Shown: positions 1-7,237 of the stretch, piece after piece
Position numbering within the stretch: the stretch's first letter is position 1
Layout: each line of letters opens with the position of its first letter
From: Sphingobacteriaceae bacterium
GTDB taxonomy: Bacteria > Bacteroidota > Bacteroidia > Sphingobacteriales > Sphingobacteriaceae
Length of the DNA stretch: 10,433 bases
Direction: 5' to 3'
Assembly: GCA_025450155.1 (NCBI GenBank)
Contig: JANWIB010000066.1
Span: 1 to 10,433, forward strand
The notes under the pieces: model-generated
Databases searched by the model: none
The model's input: only the letters and a program-made list of their open reading frames with translations
What the model was told of the DNA's origin: nothing
Position numbers and translations under genes: made by a program

Positions 1-1624
1 AAAAAAGTACAATTAAGGCTAAACATCCGGCTATAATTGGGAAAGCCATCCAGGGCCTTTTCATAAAACCTGCCAATGCTTCCCCGTAACCTGCGGTTAA
101 TTTTTCAAAATAAGGTTCAGTTAAATCATAAAAACGAGATTTTTTATGCCTCCCCTTCATTAAATAAGCATTTAACATCGGTGTGAGGGATAAAGAGACA
201 AACGCTGAAACAAGAACGGCGGCGGCGATAACTACACCAAACTCTCTGAAAAGTCGGCCTACGAACCCTTCCAGAAAAATAACCGGAAAAAATACTGCTG
301 CCAGAGTTATCGAAATAGAAATTACGGCTACAAAAATCTCGTTTGAGCCTTTTATGGCCGCTTCTATGGGCGAATACCCCTCTTCAATCTTCTTAAAGAT
401 ATTTTCTGTTACCACAATACCATCATCAACCACCAAACCTGTTGACAAAACAATGGCAAGCAGGGTTAACACGTTAATGGAAAATCCGAATAAATACATA
501 ATAAAAAAGGTGGCGATGAGGGAAACCGGTATATCTATTAAGGGCCGAAATGCAATACTCCAATCGCGAAAAAAGAGGTATATAATCAATATCACCAATA
601 GCAATGATATTAAAATGGTTTCACCTACTTCGGTAACCGATTTTTTCACGAAAACAGTGTTATCCAAGGCGATATTCAGCCTGAAATCTTTGGGCAATTC
701 TTTCTTTAACTGTTCATACCGCTTATAAAATTCTTTGGCGATTTCCAGATAATTGGCTCCCGGTTGAGGTACCAACGCAAGGCCGATCATCGGGGTACCC
801 GATTCACGCAACATACTTTCTTCATTTTCGGGGCCTAAAACTGCATTACCTACATCACGTAACCGAACAATATCATTCCCTTCCGATTTAATAATCAACT
901 CATTAAAATCTTCTTCGCTGGATAAATTTCCCAAGGTTTTAACCGAAAGTTCCGTTGCATCGCCATATATTTTTCCGGAAGGAAGTTCTACGTTTTCCCG
1001 GTCTAAGGCATTTTTGACATCCAAGGCAGTAAGTCCGTATGAAGCTAATTTTGCCGGATTAATCCAGATACGCATCGCGTATCTTTTTTGTCCCCATATC
1101 TGTATACCGCCCACTCCCGGAATATTGAGCCTTTGGGCGATCACATTCTCAGCATAATCGCTTATCTCCAACTGATTGCGGATGTTACTCTGAACGGTCA
1201 TGGATATAATGGCGTCTGAGTTGGCATCGGCTTTGGAAACAACCGGCAATCCATCAATATCTTTTGGCAATTGACGTACCGCTTGCGAGACTTTATCCCG
1301 AACATCGTTTGCTGCCTCTTCTAAATTTTTATCCAGATTAAACTCTACTGAAATCACACTAGCGCCCTGATTACTGGAAGAAGATATATTTTTTATTCCA
1401 TCAATACTGTTGATGGCCTTTTCCAAAGGCTCTGTAATCTGCGACTCGATGATATCCGCATTTGCTCCCGGATATGCGGTTCTGACGGAAACAACCGGGG
1501 GATCAATGGACGGAAATTCCCGAACCCCCAGAAATTTAAATCCGATAACGCCAAATAGCACCAGCACCAAGTTCATCACAATGGCTAATACGGGGCGCTT
1601 AATACTGGTTGTGGATAAACTCAT
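1..1624 (-). CDS. RND efflux pump, HAE1/AcrB-type inner-membrane subunit (C-terminal half missing at window edge)
   Basis: Proton-driven inner-membrane pump of the resistance-nodulation-division superfamily, expected to work as a trimer with a periplasmic adaptor and an outer-membrane TolC-type channel. My translation of the minus strand gives 541 residues from ATG at 1624-1622 to the window edge, about half of the usual 1,000-1,050. Visible landmarks are the N-terminal helix (about residues 12-30), the porter-domain stretch YPGANADIIESQITEPLEKA (51-70), the GVGGIQIWG turn (170-178) and the TM2-TM5 helix block from about 335. TM4 carries TGLVVDDGIVVTEN (395-408), whose paired Asp400/Asp401 match the proton-relay aspartates of AcrB (407/408). 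The start lies 11 bases after the adaptor stop, so the two are surely co-transcribed. Substrate (drugs, bile salts, metals) cannot be told from this half. The acidic pair and the VDD-IVV-EN motif argue for a functional HAE1-like pump rather than a SecDF relative. Confidence 0.95.
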   Translation of the reverse strand, partial: MSLSTTSIKRPVLAIVMNLVLVLFGVIGFKFLGVREFPSIDPPVVSVRTAYPGANADIIESQITEPLEKAINSIDGIKNISSSSNQGASVISVEFNLDKNLEEAANDVRDKVSQAVRQLPKDIDGLPVVSKADANSDAIISMTVQSNIRNQLEISDYAENVIAQRLNIPGVGGIQIWGQKRYAMRIWINPAKLASYGLTALDVKNALDRENVELPSGKIYGDATELSVKTLGNLSSEEDFNELIIKSEGNDIVRLRDVGNAVLGPENEESMLRESGTPMIGLALVPQPGANYLEIAKEFYKRYEQLKKELPKDFRLNIALDNTVFVKKSVTEVGETILISLLLVILIIYLFFRDWSIAFRPLIDIPVSLIATFFIMYLFGFSINVLTLLAIVLSTGLVVDDGIVVTENIFKKIEEGYSPIEAAIKGSNEIFVAVISISITLAAVFFPVIFLEGFVGRLFREFGVVIAAAVLVSAFVSLSLTPMLNAYLMKGRHKKSRFYDLTEPYFEKLTAGYGEALAGFMKRPWMAFPIIAGCLALIVLF

Positions 1625-1635
1625 AGTAGATTTAT

Positions 1636-2718
1636 TTATTGGCTCACTTGTACCTTTACCGGAGCATCGGCTTTCAAGGCCATAATTCCGGTAGTAAGAA
1701 CCGTATCGCCCGCTTTTAAGCCCGATGTAACTAATACATCCCGCTCGGTTCGCGATTCCGTTTCTATCATAACTTCTTTTGCCAGGCCGTTATTGCTTAT
1801 AAACACTTTTCTCCCCTTCAGTACCGGTATAATTGCTTCGGAAGGAATGAGTATAGCATTTTCAATAGTAGCTAAAGACAGTTCCACTTTGGCAAAAGAG
1901 CCTGGCAACAGTTGGCCATCACTATTATCAGTTTTTGCCCTTAATTGCAAAGTTCTTGTATTCGCATCAATACCAGGTTCGATAGCATAAACAAGGGCAT
2001 TATATTTTTTATTAGACCCGGAAACTGTAAATACAATGGTATTATTCATCCGCACCTGCCCGGAATATTTTTCAGGAATGGAAAAAGTAATTTTAATCGG
2101 GTTGATACTAACCAGGTTGGCTACAACTGTTGTTGGCGTAAGGTATTCTCCATCAGAAATCGAACGAAGTCCAATCTTGCCGCTAAAGGGAGCTTTTATC
2201 CTGGTTTTTGCTAACTGAGCCCTTATTAATTGGGTTTGCGATTGCAATGAACGTAAATCTGCTAATGCCACATCGTATTCTTCGCGACTTATGGCCTCCT
2301 TTTTTAACAACTGTTTTGCACGTTGCTCTGTTTCCGCTGCTAACTTTTGTTTGGTAACCGCTTGTGCTAATTGGGCTTGAAGTTCAGAGTCATCTATACG
2401 TAATAATAGTTGCCCCTTACTTACGTTGCTCCCTTCCTGAAAATAAATTTCTTTAACCAAGCCTGATACCTCACTTCGTATCTGCACTTGTTCATTGGCT
2501 TCTATGGAACCCGAAACCGATAATGAATTGGAAAAACTTGTGGGTTTAACCACTACACCATTTACTTTCATTGGTGGCATTGGCCCACCCGAACCCGCCG
2601 ATCCAGGACGCCCACCTCCTGCTGCTTTATCCAGATTTTTACTCTTGGATATACGATAAACAACGAGCGCTGCAAAACCAATAATTAAAATACCGTAAAC
2701 GATGTGCTTTATTTTCAT
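1636..2718 (-). CDS. RND efflux periplasmic adaptor (membrane fusion protein)
   Basis: This 360-residue adaptor would link the RND pump encoded just downstream to an outer-membrane channel. Residues 5-22 form one N-terminal membrane helix; there is no lipobox, so it is anchored by the helix rather than by lipid. A Gly/Pro-rich linker follows (34-50). The biotinyl-lipoyl-like domain is split: first half about 76-110 (RSEVSGLVKEIYFQEG, then KGQLLLRIDD) and second half about 172-205 (RIKAPFSGKIGLR). Between them is an alpha-helical hairpin of coiled-coil character (about 112-170). The beta-barrel (about 206-282) includes EPGIDANTRTLQLRA and LPGSFAKVEL, both family hallmarks, and a membrane-proximal domain closes the protein (285-357). 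It is the first gene of the operon; no TolC-like gene is in view, and one could lie beyond the left edge. A nested dyad and a possible -7 element lie upstream at 2782-2838. Confidence 0.95.
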   Translation of the reverse strand: MKIKHIVYGILIIGFAALVVYRISKSKNLDKAAGGGRPGSAGSGGPMPPMKVNGVVVKPTSFSNSLSVSGSIEANEQVQIRSEVSGLVKEIYFQEGSNVSKGQLLLRIDDSELQAQLAQAVTKQKLAAETEQRAKQLLKKEAISREEYDVALADLRSLQSQTQLIRAQLAKTRIKAPFSGKIGLRSISDGEYLTPTTVVANLVSINPIKITFSIPEKYSGQVRMNNTIVFTVSGSNKKYNALVYAIEPGIDANTRTLQLRAKTDNSDGQLLPGSFAKVELSLATIENAILIPSEAIIPVLKGRKVFISNNGLAKEVMIETESRTERDVLVTSGLKAGDTVLTTGIMALKADAPVKVQVSQ

Positions 2719-2781
2719 ACTCTGAAATAAGATTTATAATCTTTCAAATAATCCGAAATTGTTTGAGGAAATTTTAAACTG

Positions 2782-2789
2782 CAAAACTA
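2782..2789 (-). promoter_or_regulatory. Possible -7 promoter element for the efflux operon
   Basis: Read on the minus strand this is TAGTTTTG, an exact match to the Bacteroidota -7 consensus TAnnTTTG, lying 64 bases upstream of the adaptor ATG. A TATAAT-like stretch overlaps its upstream side. I find no TTTG at the expected -33 distance, so the assignment rests on the -7 motif and position only. Confidence 0.4.
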
Positions 2790-2791
2790 TT

Positions 2792-2838
2792 ATATAAGCT
2801 GAAGATATTTTGTTGTACAAGTATTTTACAGCTTATAT
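2792..2838. promoter_or_regulatory. Nested dyad, candidate operator between the efflux operon and the peptidase gene
   Basis: ATATAAGCTG at 2792-2801 and CAGCTTATAT at 2829-2838 are a perfect 10-bp inverted repeat with a 27-base spacer. Inside the spacer, almost at the same centre, lies the 8-bp palindrome TTGTACAA (2813-2820). The dyad abuts the upstream side of the possible -7 element of the efflux operon (2782-2789) and so would cover its -33 region. That placement suits a repressor or activator site. No regulator gene is in the window, and AT-richness raises the chance of accidental repeats. Confidence 0.4.
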
Positions 2839-2873
2839 TTAACAAACAAAAATAACAATCTGTGCAGAAAGAT

Positions 2874-2881
2874 TATTTTTG
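2874..2881 (+). promoter_or_regulatory. Possible -7 promoter element for the M61 peptidase gene
   Basis: TATTTTTG matches TAnnTTTG exactly and ends 17 bases before the ATG at 2899, which would give a very short leader of about ten bases. No convincing -33 TTTG is seen at the usual distance. The region is T-rich, so a chance match is possible. Confidence 0.35.
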
Positions 2882-2898
2882 TTCAAAAACCTTGTGTA

Positions 2899-4698
2899 AT
2901 GAAGTGTATTTTATTTATTCTTTTTATGACTACTGCCGCATCTATTCAGGCGCAAACTAATATCGCCTTCGAAGTATCCTTTACTGAACCTCAGGCACAT
3001 TATGTTGATGTGGAGATGAAATATAAGAGTACCCGCCCTATTCTGAGTTATCAGCCTTCTACAATAAAAATGCCGGTGTGGACACCAGGGTCTTACTTAG
3101 TGAGAGAGTTTTCTAAAAATGTGGAAGGGTTACAAGCCTGGGGAGGAAAAGGCAACTTGCTTAAAACAGAAAAAACAGCTAAAAATACCTGGGCTGTTTA
3201 TGATAATCCCGGAGAGCAGGTAACGGTAAAATACCGGGTATATGCCAATGAAATTTCGGTAAGAACCAGCTTTGTTGATGTATCTCATGCATTCTTGTCT
3301 CCTACCGGGATTTTTATGTATGTGGATAATACTATTAATAATCCGACAACGGTTACCATTAAGCCGTTTAAAAATTGGACTAAGATATCAACAGGGCTTG
3401 AGCCGGTTTCAGGTAAGCCAAATATGTTTCAGGCTGTCGATTTCGATATTCTTTTCGATTCTCCGATAGAGGTTGGCAATCAGGATATTTTTGAGTTCAC
3501 GGCTGCCGGAGTTAAACACGAGGTGGCCATGTATGGTGGCGGGAACTACAATAAGGAAGCGCTGCAACGTGATATGGCAAAAATTGTAACAGAAGAAACA
3601 ATTGTATTTGGCGAAAACCCGAATAAACGTTATGTATTTATTGTTCATAATTTTCAATCATATGGGGGCGGATTAGAACATCTTAATTCTACTGTTCTGG
3701 GCGCTTCGCGGATGAATTATACCAACGAAAAGGATTATAAAGGATTTTTAGGATTAGTAGCCCATGAATATTTTCACTTATGGAATGTAAAAAGGCTTCG
3801 CCCTAAAGCACTGGGCCCGTTTGATTATACTGCTGAAAATTATACTCCCAATTTGTGGATAGCAGAAGGTTTTACGGCTTATTACGACAATTTAATGCTG
3901 CGCCGTACGAGCTTTTATTCACCGGAAAAATATCTGGATTTAATTGCCGGCGACATAAGCGCTGTAGAAAATCAGCCCGGAAACCGGGTACAACCGGTTA
4001 GCGAGGCCAGCCTGGATGCCTGGATAAAATATTACCGGCCCAATGAAAACTCCAAAAACTCTACCATTTCTTATTACGATAAGGGTTCGCTCATCGGCAT
4101 GATTATGGATCTGGAAATTATTGGTGCTACAAAAGGCCAAAAAAGTTTGGATGATGTGATGAAAGCGATGTACGAGGAGTATTACAAAAAACAAAAGCGT
4201 GGATATACCGATGCCGAATTTAAGGTGATGGCTGAGAAAGTAGCAGGAAAATCATTAGATAAAATCTATGCTGATTACATTAATGGAACTAATCCCATTA
4301 ACTATCCGGATTATTTAGGATACGCGGGCCTGCTCCTTTCTAATGAAAATCAAGGAAAAAATACACCCTATTTAGGTATTGCGTCAGCCGTAAAAGAAGG
4401 GCAATTAACCATCACCCATGTATCCAGGGGAAAGGCGGCATGGAAGGATGGATTGAATGTAAATGATGAAATTGTTGGAATTGACGGATATCGTATTACC
4501 AGCGTAGACGAGTTAGACAAAATGATAAGCTCTAAAAAAGTGGGCGATAAGATCAACGTATTAATTTCCAGAGATGGTATCTTGCAAACCATCGAGATTA
4601 CCCTTACCGCTAACCCGAATGCAAAGTATAAAATTACAGTTGATGACAAAGCAAGTCCGGAACAATTGGCTGTAAGAAAGAAATGGCTAAAACTATAA
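2899..4698 (+). CDS. Exported M61-family metallopeptidase (glycyl aminopeptidase type) with PDZ domain
   Basis: This 599-residue protein has a signal peptide with probable cleavage near residue 19 (hydrophobic core 4-14, then SIQAQ), so it should act in the periplasm. An N-terminal beta-rich M61 domain (about 20-210) includes the conserved MPVWTPGSYLVREF (58-71). The catalytic domain has GGGLEHLNST (256-265), the zinc motif HEYFHLWNVKRLRP beginning at His289 (ligands His289 and His293, catalytic Glu290), and AEGFTAYYD (322-330) whose Glu323 is the likely third ligand, as in gluzincins. A PDZ domain (about 488-572, starting YLGI) follows and may dock substrate C-termini. Length and order fit the family. 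Known M61 members release N-terminal glycine or other small residues; the substrate here is unknown. It is transcribed away from the efflux operon and followed 71 bases later by an unrelated AT-rich gene. No clear terminator is seen after it. Confidence 0.93.
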   Translation: MKCILFILFMTTAASIQAQTNIAFEVSFTEPQAHYVDVEMKYKSTRPILSYQPSTIKMPVWTPGSYLVREFSKNVEGLQAWGGKGNLLKTEKTAKNTWAVYDNPGEQVTVKYRVYANEISVRTSFVDVSHAFLSPTGIFMYVDNTINNPTTVTIKPFKNWTKISTGLEPVSGKPNMFQAVDFDILFDSPIEVGNQDIFEFTAAGVKHEVAMYGGGNYNKEALQRDMAKIVTEETIVFGENPNKRYVFIVHNFQSYGGGLEHLNSTVLGASRMNYTNEKDYKGFLGLVAHEYFHLWNVKRLRPKALGPFDYTAENYTPNLWIAEGFTAYYDNLMLRRTSFYSPEKYLDLIAGDISAVENQPGNRVQPVSEASLDAWIKYYRPNENSKNSTISYYDKGSLIGMIMDLEIIGATKGQKSLDDVMKAMYEEYYKKQKRGYTDAEFKVMAEKVAGKSLDKIYADYINGTNPINYPDYLGYAGLLLSNENQGKNTPYLGIASAVKEGQLTITHVSRGKAAWKDGLNVNDEIVGIDGYRITSVDELDKMISSKKVGDKINVLISRDGILQTIEITLTANPNAKYKITVDDKASPEQLAVRKKWLKL

Positions 4699-4769
4699 TA
4701 AGAAAGCGGGCTAAAAGGAACATAGATATTACTTAAACTTTTCTACATTTTTAAAAACTAAGTGAATTC

Positions 4770-5393
4770 ATGAAACTTTTCGGCAAGAAAAAATTAAGTA
4801 TAATTATAATGGCAATTATAGTAGGCTTAGGTTTTACTGCATATCGTTTATATGAAAAAGCTGGTACTTTTGGACAAACTCAACTTATGGCATTAGTTGG
4901 GACAACCATAATTGCCATTATAATTACCATCATATCTTATAATCATAAACTTAAAACACAGAAAAATATAGTATCTGATAATCAGTATGAAAAATTTAGC
5001 GTAATATCTAAAGTTGTATTAATTATCTTAATTATAAATGGTTGTTATGAGTTAAGTACTATCAATTACAATAATGACTATGAAAACAAACGTCAGATAG
5101 ACTCTAAAAATTGGACAAACAAAGACAAGCGGACTTTGATTGAAACTTGTTTAAGAGATTCAAAAGCAAAAGAATCTGAGAATTATAATATAGTTTTAGA
5201 TTATTGTATTTGTTCTACTCAATCTGTTACTAGCGCTATTAGTTATGAGAGTTATATGAATAACTTGGAAAAGTCTCAGGAAGATCAATTAAAAATTATA
5301 ATGCCATTGATTCAAAACTGCCGGGATGAAATGAATCGTCGATTAGATTCTGCAAACCATTTAGAATTAACAATGCCCAAAAAAGCTTTGTAA
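4770..5393 (+). CDS. Hypothetical three-helix membrane protein with a cysteine-containing C-terminal domain
   Basis: I do not recognise this 207-residue protein. It begins with a Lys-rich stretch (KLFGKKK), then three hydrophobic helices at about 9-24, 39-57 and 78-92. By the positive-inside rule (Lys-rich N-terminus and the 58-66 loop inside), residues 93-207 should face the periplasm. That domain has Trp115, Cys127, Cys146, Cys148 and Cys184; the spacing W-x11-C-x18-C-x-C resembles small Cys-containing exported domains that I recall from Bacteroidota, but I cannot name a family. No lipobox or enzyme motif is present. The ATG at 4770 is preceded by no good ribosome site, as usual in this phylum. 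The gene is strikingly AT-rich (bases 4801-4860 are about 27% G+C, against about 50% at 6121-6180 in the next gene), which suggests acquired or weakly constrained DNA. Confidence 0.7.
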   Translation: MKLFGKKKLSIIIMAIIVGLGFTAYRLYEKAGTFGQTQLMALVGTTIIAIIITIISYNHKLKTQKNIVSDNQYEKFSVISKVVLIILIINGCYELSTINYNNDYENKRQIDSKNWTNKDKRTLIETCLRDSKAKESENYNIVLDYCICSTQSVTSAISYESYMNNLEKSQEDQLKIIMPLIQNCRDEMNRRLDSANHLELTMPKKAL

Positions 5394-5496
5394 AATAACA
5401 GATAAAGTAACTTTTAAAAAGATTGACTATCCAATAATGCGTACAAGTGATTATAGAAGCAATTCGATTTTAGCTCCTAATTATTCTTCAACTTTT

Positions 5497-5504
5497 TAAT
5501 TTCG
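5497..5504 (+). promoter_or_regulatory. Possible -7 promoter element for the lutB-type gene
   Basis: TAATTTCG differs from TAnnTTTG by one base and lies 27 bases before the ATG at 5532, leaving a leader of about 20 bases. No matching -33 element is obvious. The 138-base gap 5394-5531 otherwise shows no strong hairpin or repeat. Confidence 0.3.
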
Positions 5505-5531
5505 TGCTAACGAATCTCTAACTTCCTACCC

Positions 5532-6914
5532 ATGACCAATCTCGCTGAAGACTTCCTCTTAACTTCCGAAAGTAAAGCCTTTGACTTAGCCCACCGCCAG
5601 GTGATTAACTTTAATATTGGCAAATACGATGCCGCGGTAGAACGTGGCCTATCCAAATTCGCCAATCTGGAGAATTCGAAAAAGAAGGCCCATGTAATTA
5701 AATGGAGGGTGATGGAGAATTTGGACAAATTTCTTTTGGAGTTCGAGCTTAATTTTCAGCGAAGAGGAGGCAAAGTCATTTGGGCCAATAACGCACAAGA
5801 GGCACAGCAGGAAATTTTACATATTCTGCAAAAAGCCAATGCTAAAACGGTCATCAAATCTAAATCCATGTCTACCGAAGAAATTCATTTGAATGAATTC
5901 TTAGAAGAACATCAAATAGAAACTTTGGAAAGTGATTTGGGCGAATACATCGTTCAACTGCTGGGGCAAAAACCGTATCATATTGTTACGCCGGCCATGC
6001 ACCTTAGCAAAGAGGATATCGCTAAACTTTTTCATGAAAAGTTTGGTACAGCTATAAATGCTACGCCAGAAGAACTTACGCTGAAAGCCCGCGAATTACT
6101 GCGTGAAAAATATACCGCTGCCGATGTAGGTATTACCGGAGCCAATTTCCTGATTGCCGATACCGGCAACATCGCCTTAACAGAAAATGAAGGCAATGCC
6201 CGCTTAACCACCACCTTTCCTAAAATACACATTGCTGTAGCCGGCATCGAAAAATTGATTCCTTCGCTTACGGATTTAAGTCTTTTCTGGCCCTTATTGG
6301 CCACACATGGAACAGGGCAAAACTTAACCGTTTACAATACCATTTTAGGCGGCCCCCGTCAGGAAGGAGAAACTGATGGCCCCGAAGAAATGTATGTGAT
6401 TCTTTTGAATAATGGACGCACCAACCTGCTGACTCAAAAAGAACAGCGCCAGGCATTGTACTGCATCCGTTGCGGCGCCTGTTTAAATGCCTGCCCGGTT
6501 TATAAAAACATTGGCGGACATACTTACGAAACCACCTATAGCGGTCCCATTGGATCTGTTATCACACCGCATCTTAGCGGGATGGCGGATTTTAAGCACC
6601 TGAGTTACGCCTCCAGCCTGTGCGGCAAATGCACTGAAGTGTGCCCGGCTAAAATAGATATTCACAACATGCTGCTGCTCAATCGCCGCGATGCCGTTGC
6701 AAAAGGCCTCAGTTCCGGGACAGAAAGTTTAGGATGGAAGGGCTGGAAAAAAGCCATGATGAAGCGAAGCATGATGGATCTGGTGAATTCTAAATGGAAA
6801 AACTTCTTCCTGAAACTATTTTTTAAAAAGAGTTGGGGCAAATACCGGGCAATGCCAAAAGTCGCTGCAAAATCATTCAGTAAGCAGTGGCAGGAAGGCA
6901 ACAGACAAGTTTAG
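5532..6914 (+). CDS. lutB: LutB-type iron-sulfur protein of L-lactate utilisation (LUD domain plus ferredoxin domain)
   Basis: LutB, with LutA and LutC, forms the cytoplasmic LutABC system that oxidises L-lactate to pyruvate. This 460-residue protein has the family's layout and usual length: an N-terminal helical part, a LUD (DUF162) domain (about 70-295) with GITGANFLIADTGNIALTENEGN (200-222), a ferredoxin-like region, and a C-terminal LutB-specific tail (about 395-455). The first cluster motif is CIRCGACLNACPVY (Cys311, 314, 317, 321). The second reads SSLCGKCTEVCP (Cys364, 367, 371), with Ser where I would expect a fourth Cys in E. coli YkgF-like proteins. Neither lutA nor lutC lies beside it: the gene before is an unrelated membrane protein and the one after a phosphodiesterase. 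The partners must lie elsewhere, or the protein works with another redox chain. An alternative is a generic LUD/Fer4 electron-transfer protein, but the YkgF-like architecture makes LutB by far the best call. Confidence 0.9.
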   Translation: MTNLAEDFLLTSESKAFDLAHRQVINFNIGKYDAAVERGLSKFANLENSKKKAHVIKWRVMENLDKFLLEFELNFQRRGGKVIWANNAQEAQQEILHILQKANAKTVIKSKSMSTEEIHLNEFLEEHQIETLESDLGEYIVQLLGQKPYHIVTPAMHLSKEDIAKLFHEKFGTAINATPEELTLKARELLREKYTAADVGITGANFLIADTGNIALTENEGNARLTTTFPKIHIAVAGIEKLIPSLTDLSLFWPLLATHGTGQNLTVYNTILGGPRQEGETDGPEEMYVILLNNGRTNLLTQKEQRQALYCIRCGACLNACPVYKNIGGHTYETTYSGPIGSVITPHLSGMADFKHLSYASSLCGKCTEVCPAKIDIHNMLLLNRRDAVAKGLSSGTESLGWKGWKKAMMKRSMMDLVNSKWKNFFLKLFFKKSWGKYRAMPKVAAKSFSKQWQEGNRQV

Positions 6915-7237
6915 GAAATAATTAGAAAACTTTGTTAGAGACGAATTCCAACACGAGCAACGGAAATCTATTTTCTGCTAGGATTGCTGCCATTAGGTAC
7001 AAAATAGCCACAAACCGACATAATTTGGATGGATTGTTGCGATAAAAATTGCTCACTTTTTATATTGTGTAAATTATAACTTTAATCGGCAATGCTGCCC
7101 CGGCAGCACAAAAATTCCTTCTGATAAGTTTCGCGTAGCTTCCCGGCCTTTTTGTAAATTGCCGTCAACGCTCTGTAAGGCAAGGCAAGAAGACAGATTA
7201 ATGAATCAATGGCATTTCTGACTTAAAATTATTGACT
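6915..7237 (+). other. Gene-free stretch with several inverted repeats between lutB and the phosphodiesterase gene
   Basis: These 323 bases hold no convincing open frame. The part just after lutB has no hairpin followed by a T-tract, so no intrinsic terminator is visible. Two structured parts stand out: a 7-bp inverted repeat CTATTTT (6968-6974) with AAAATAG (7001-7007), and a nested set of stems at 7087-7164 listed separately. A sequence close to the -7 consensus, TAACTTTA (7077-7084), lies just before the second element and could start a transcript through it. Between 7165 and 7237 are only short frames, such as a six-codon ATG frame at 7201-7221. Confidence 0.6.
7087..7164 (+). ncRNA. Candidate structured RNA element (multi-stem), possibly the leader of the downstream gene
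   Basis: Four stems fit together without conflict. The outer stem pairs CGGCAAT (7087-7093) with ATTGCCG (7158-7164), 7 bp. Inside it, GCTGC (7094-7098) pairs with GCAGC (7103-7107) as a tight hairpin. Directly abutting is ACAAAAA (7108-7114) with TTTTTGT (7149-7155), 7 bp, and within that AAGTT (7126-7130) with AGCTT (7137-7141), one G-U pair. The result is a three-way-junction-like fold ending 73 bases before the ATG at 7238. It is not followed by a T-tract, so it is not a simple terminator. I do not recognise any known riboswitch or small RNA core. It could be a cis leader, a separate small RNA, or the remnant of a palindromic repeat. The strand is assumed from the flanking genes. Confidence 0.35.

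Noticed and set aside
183..728. 181-codon plus-strand open frame
   Set aside because: It lies entirely opposite the RND pump gene, whose minus-strand translation is unmistakable; the plus frame gives a low-complexity Lys/Thr/Ser-rich product with no family resemblance.
5503..6957. CGTG...TCTCTAAC-like sequence before lutB (5503-5524) and inverted after it (6934-6957)
   Set aside because: Only the ends match; the middle needs mismatches and gaps, so it is not convincing as inverted flanks of a mobile unit.
7093..7108. GC-rich hairpin as intrinsic terminator of lutB
   Set aside because: The stem is followed by an A-run on the plus strand and by no T-tract on the minus strand, and it lies about 180 bases after the lutB stop.
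7120..7128. CTGATAAG as part of a hammerhead ribozyme core
   Set aside because: It differs from the CUGAUGA core, and no GAAA partner strand or matching cleavage-site helix is present.
7232..7237. TTG at 7232 as start of the phosphodiesterase
   Set aside because: ATG at 7238 gives a standard signal-peptide start (MKN); the TTG would only add two residues.
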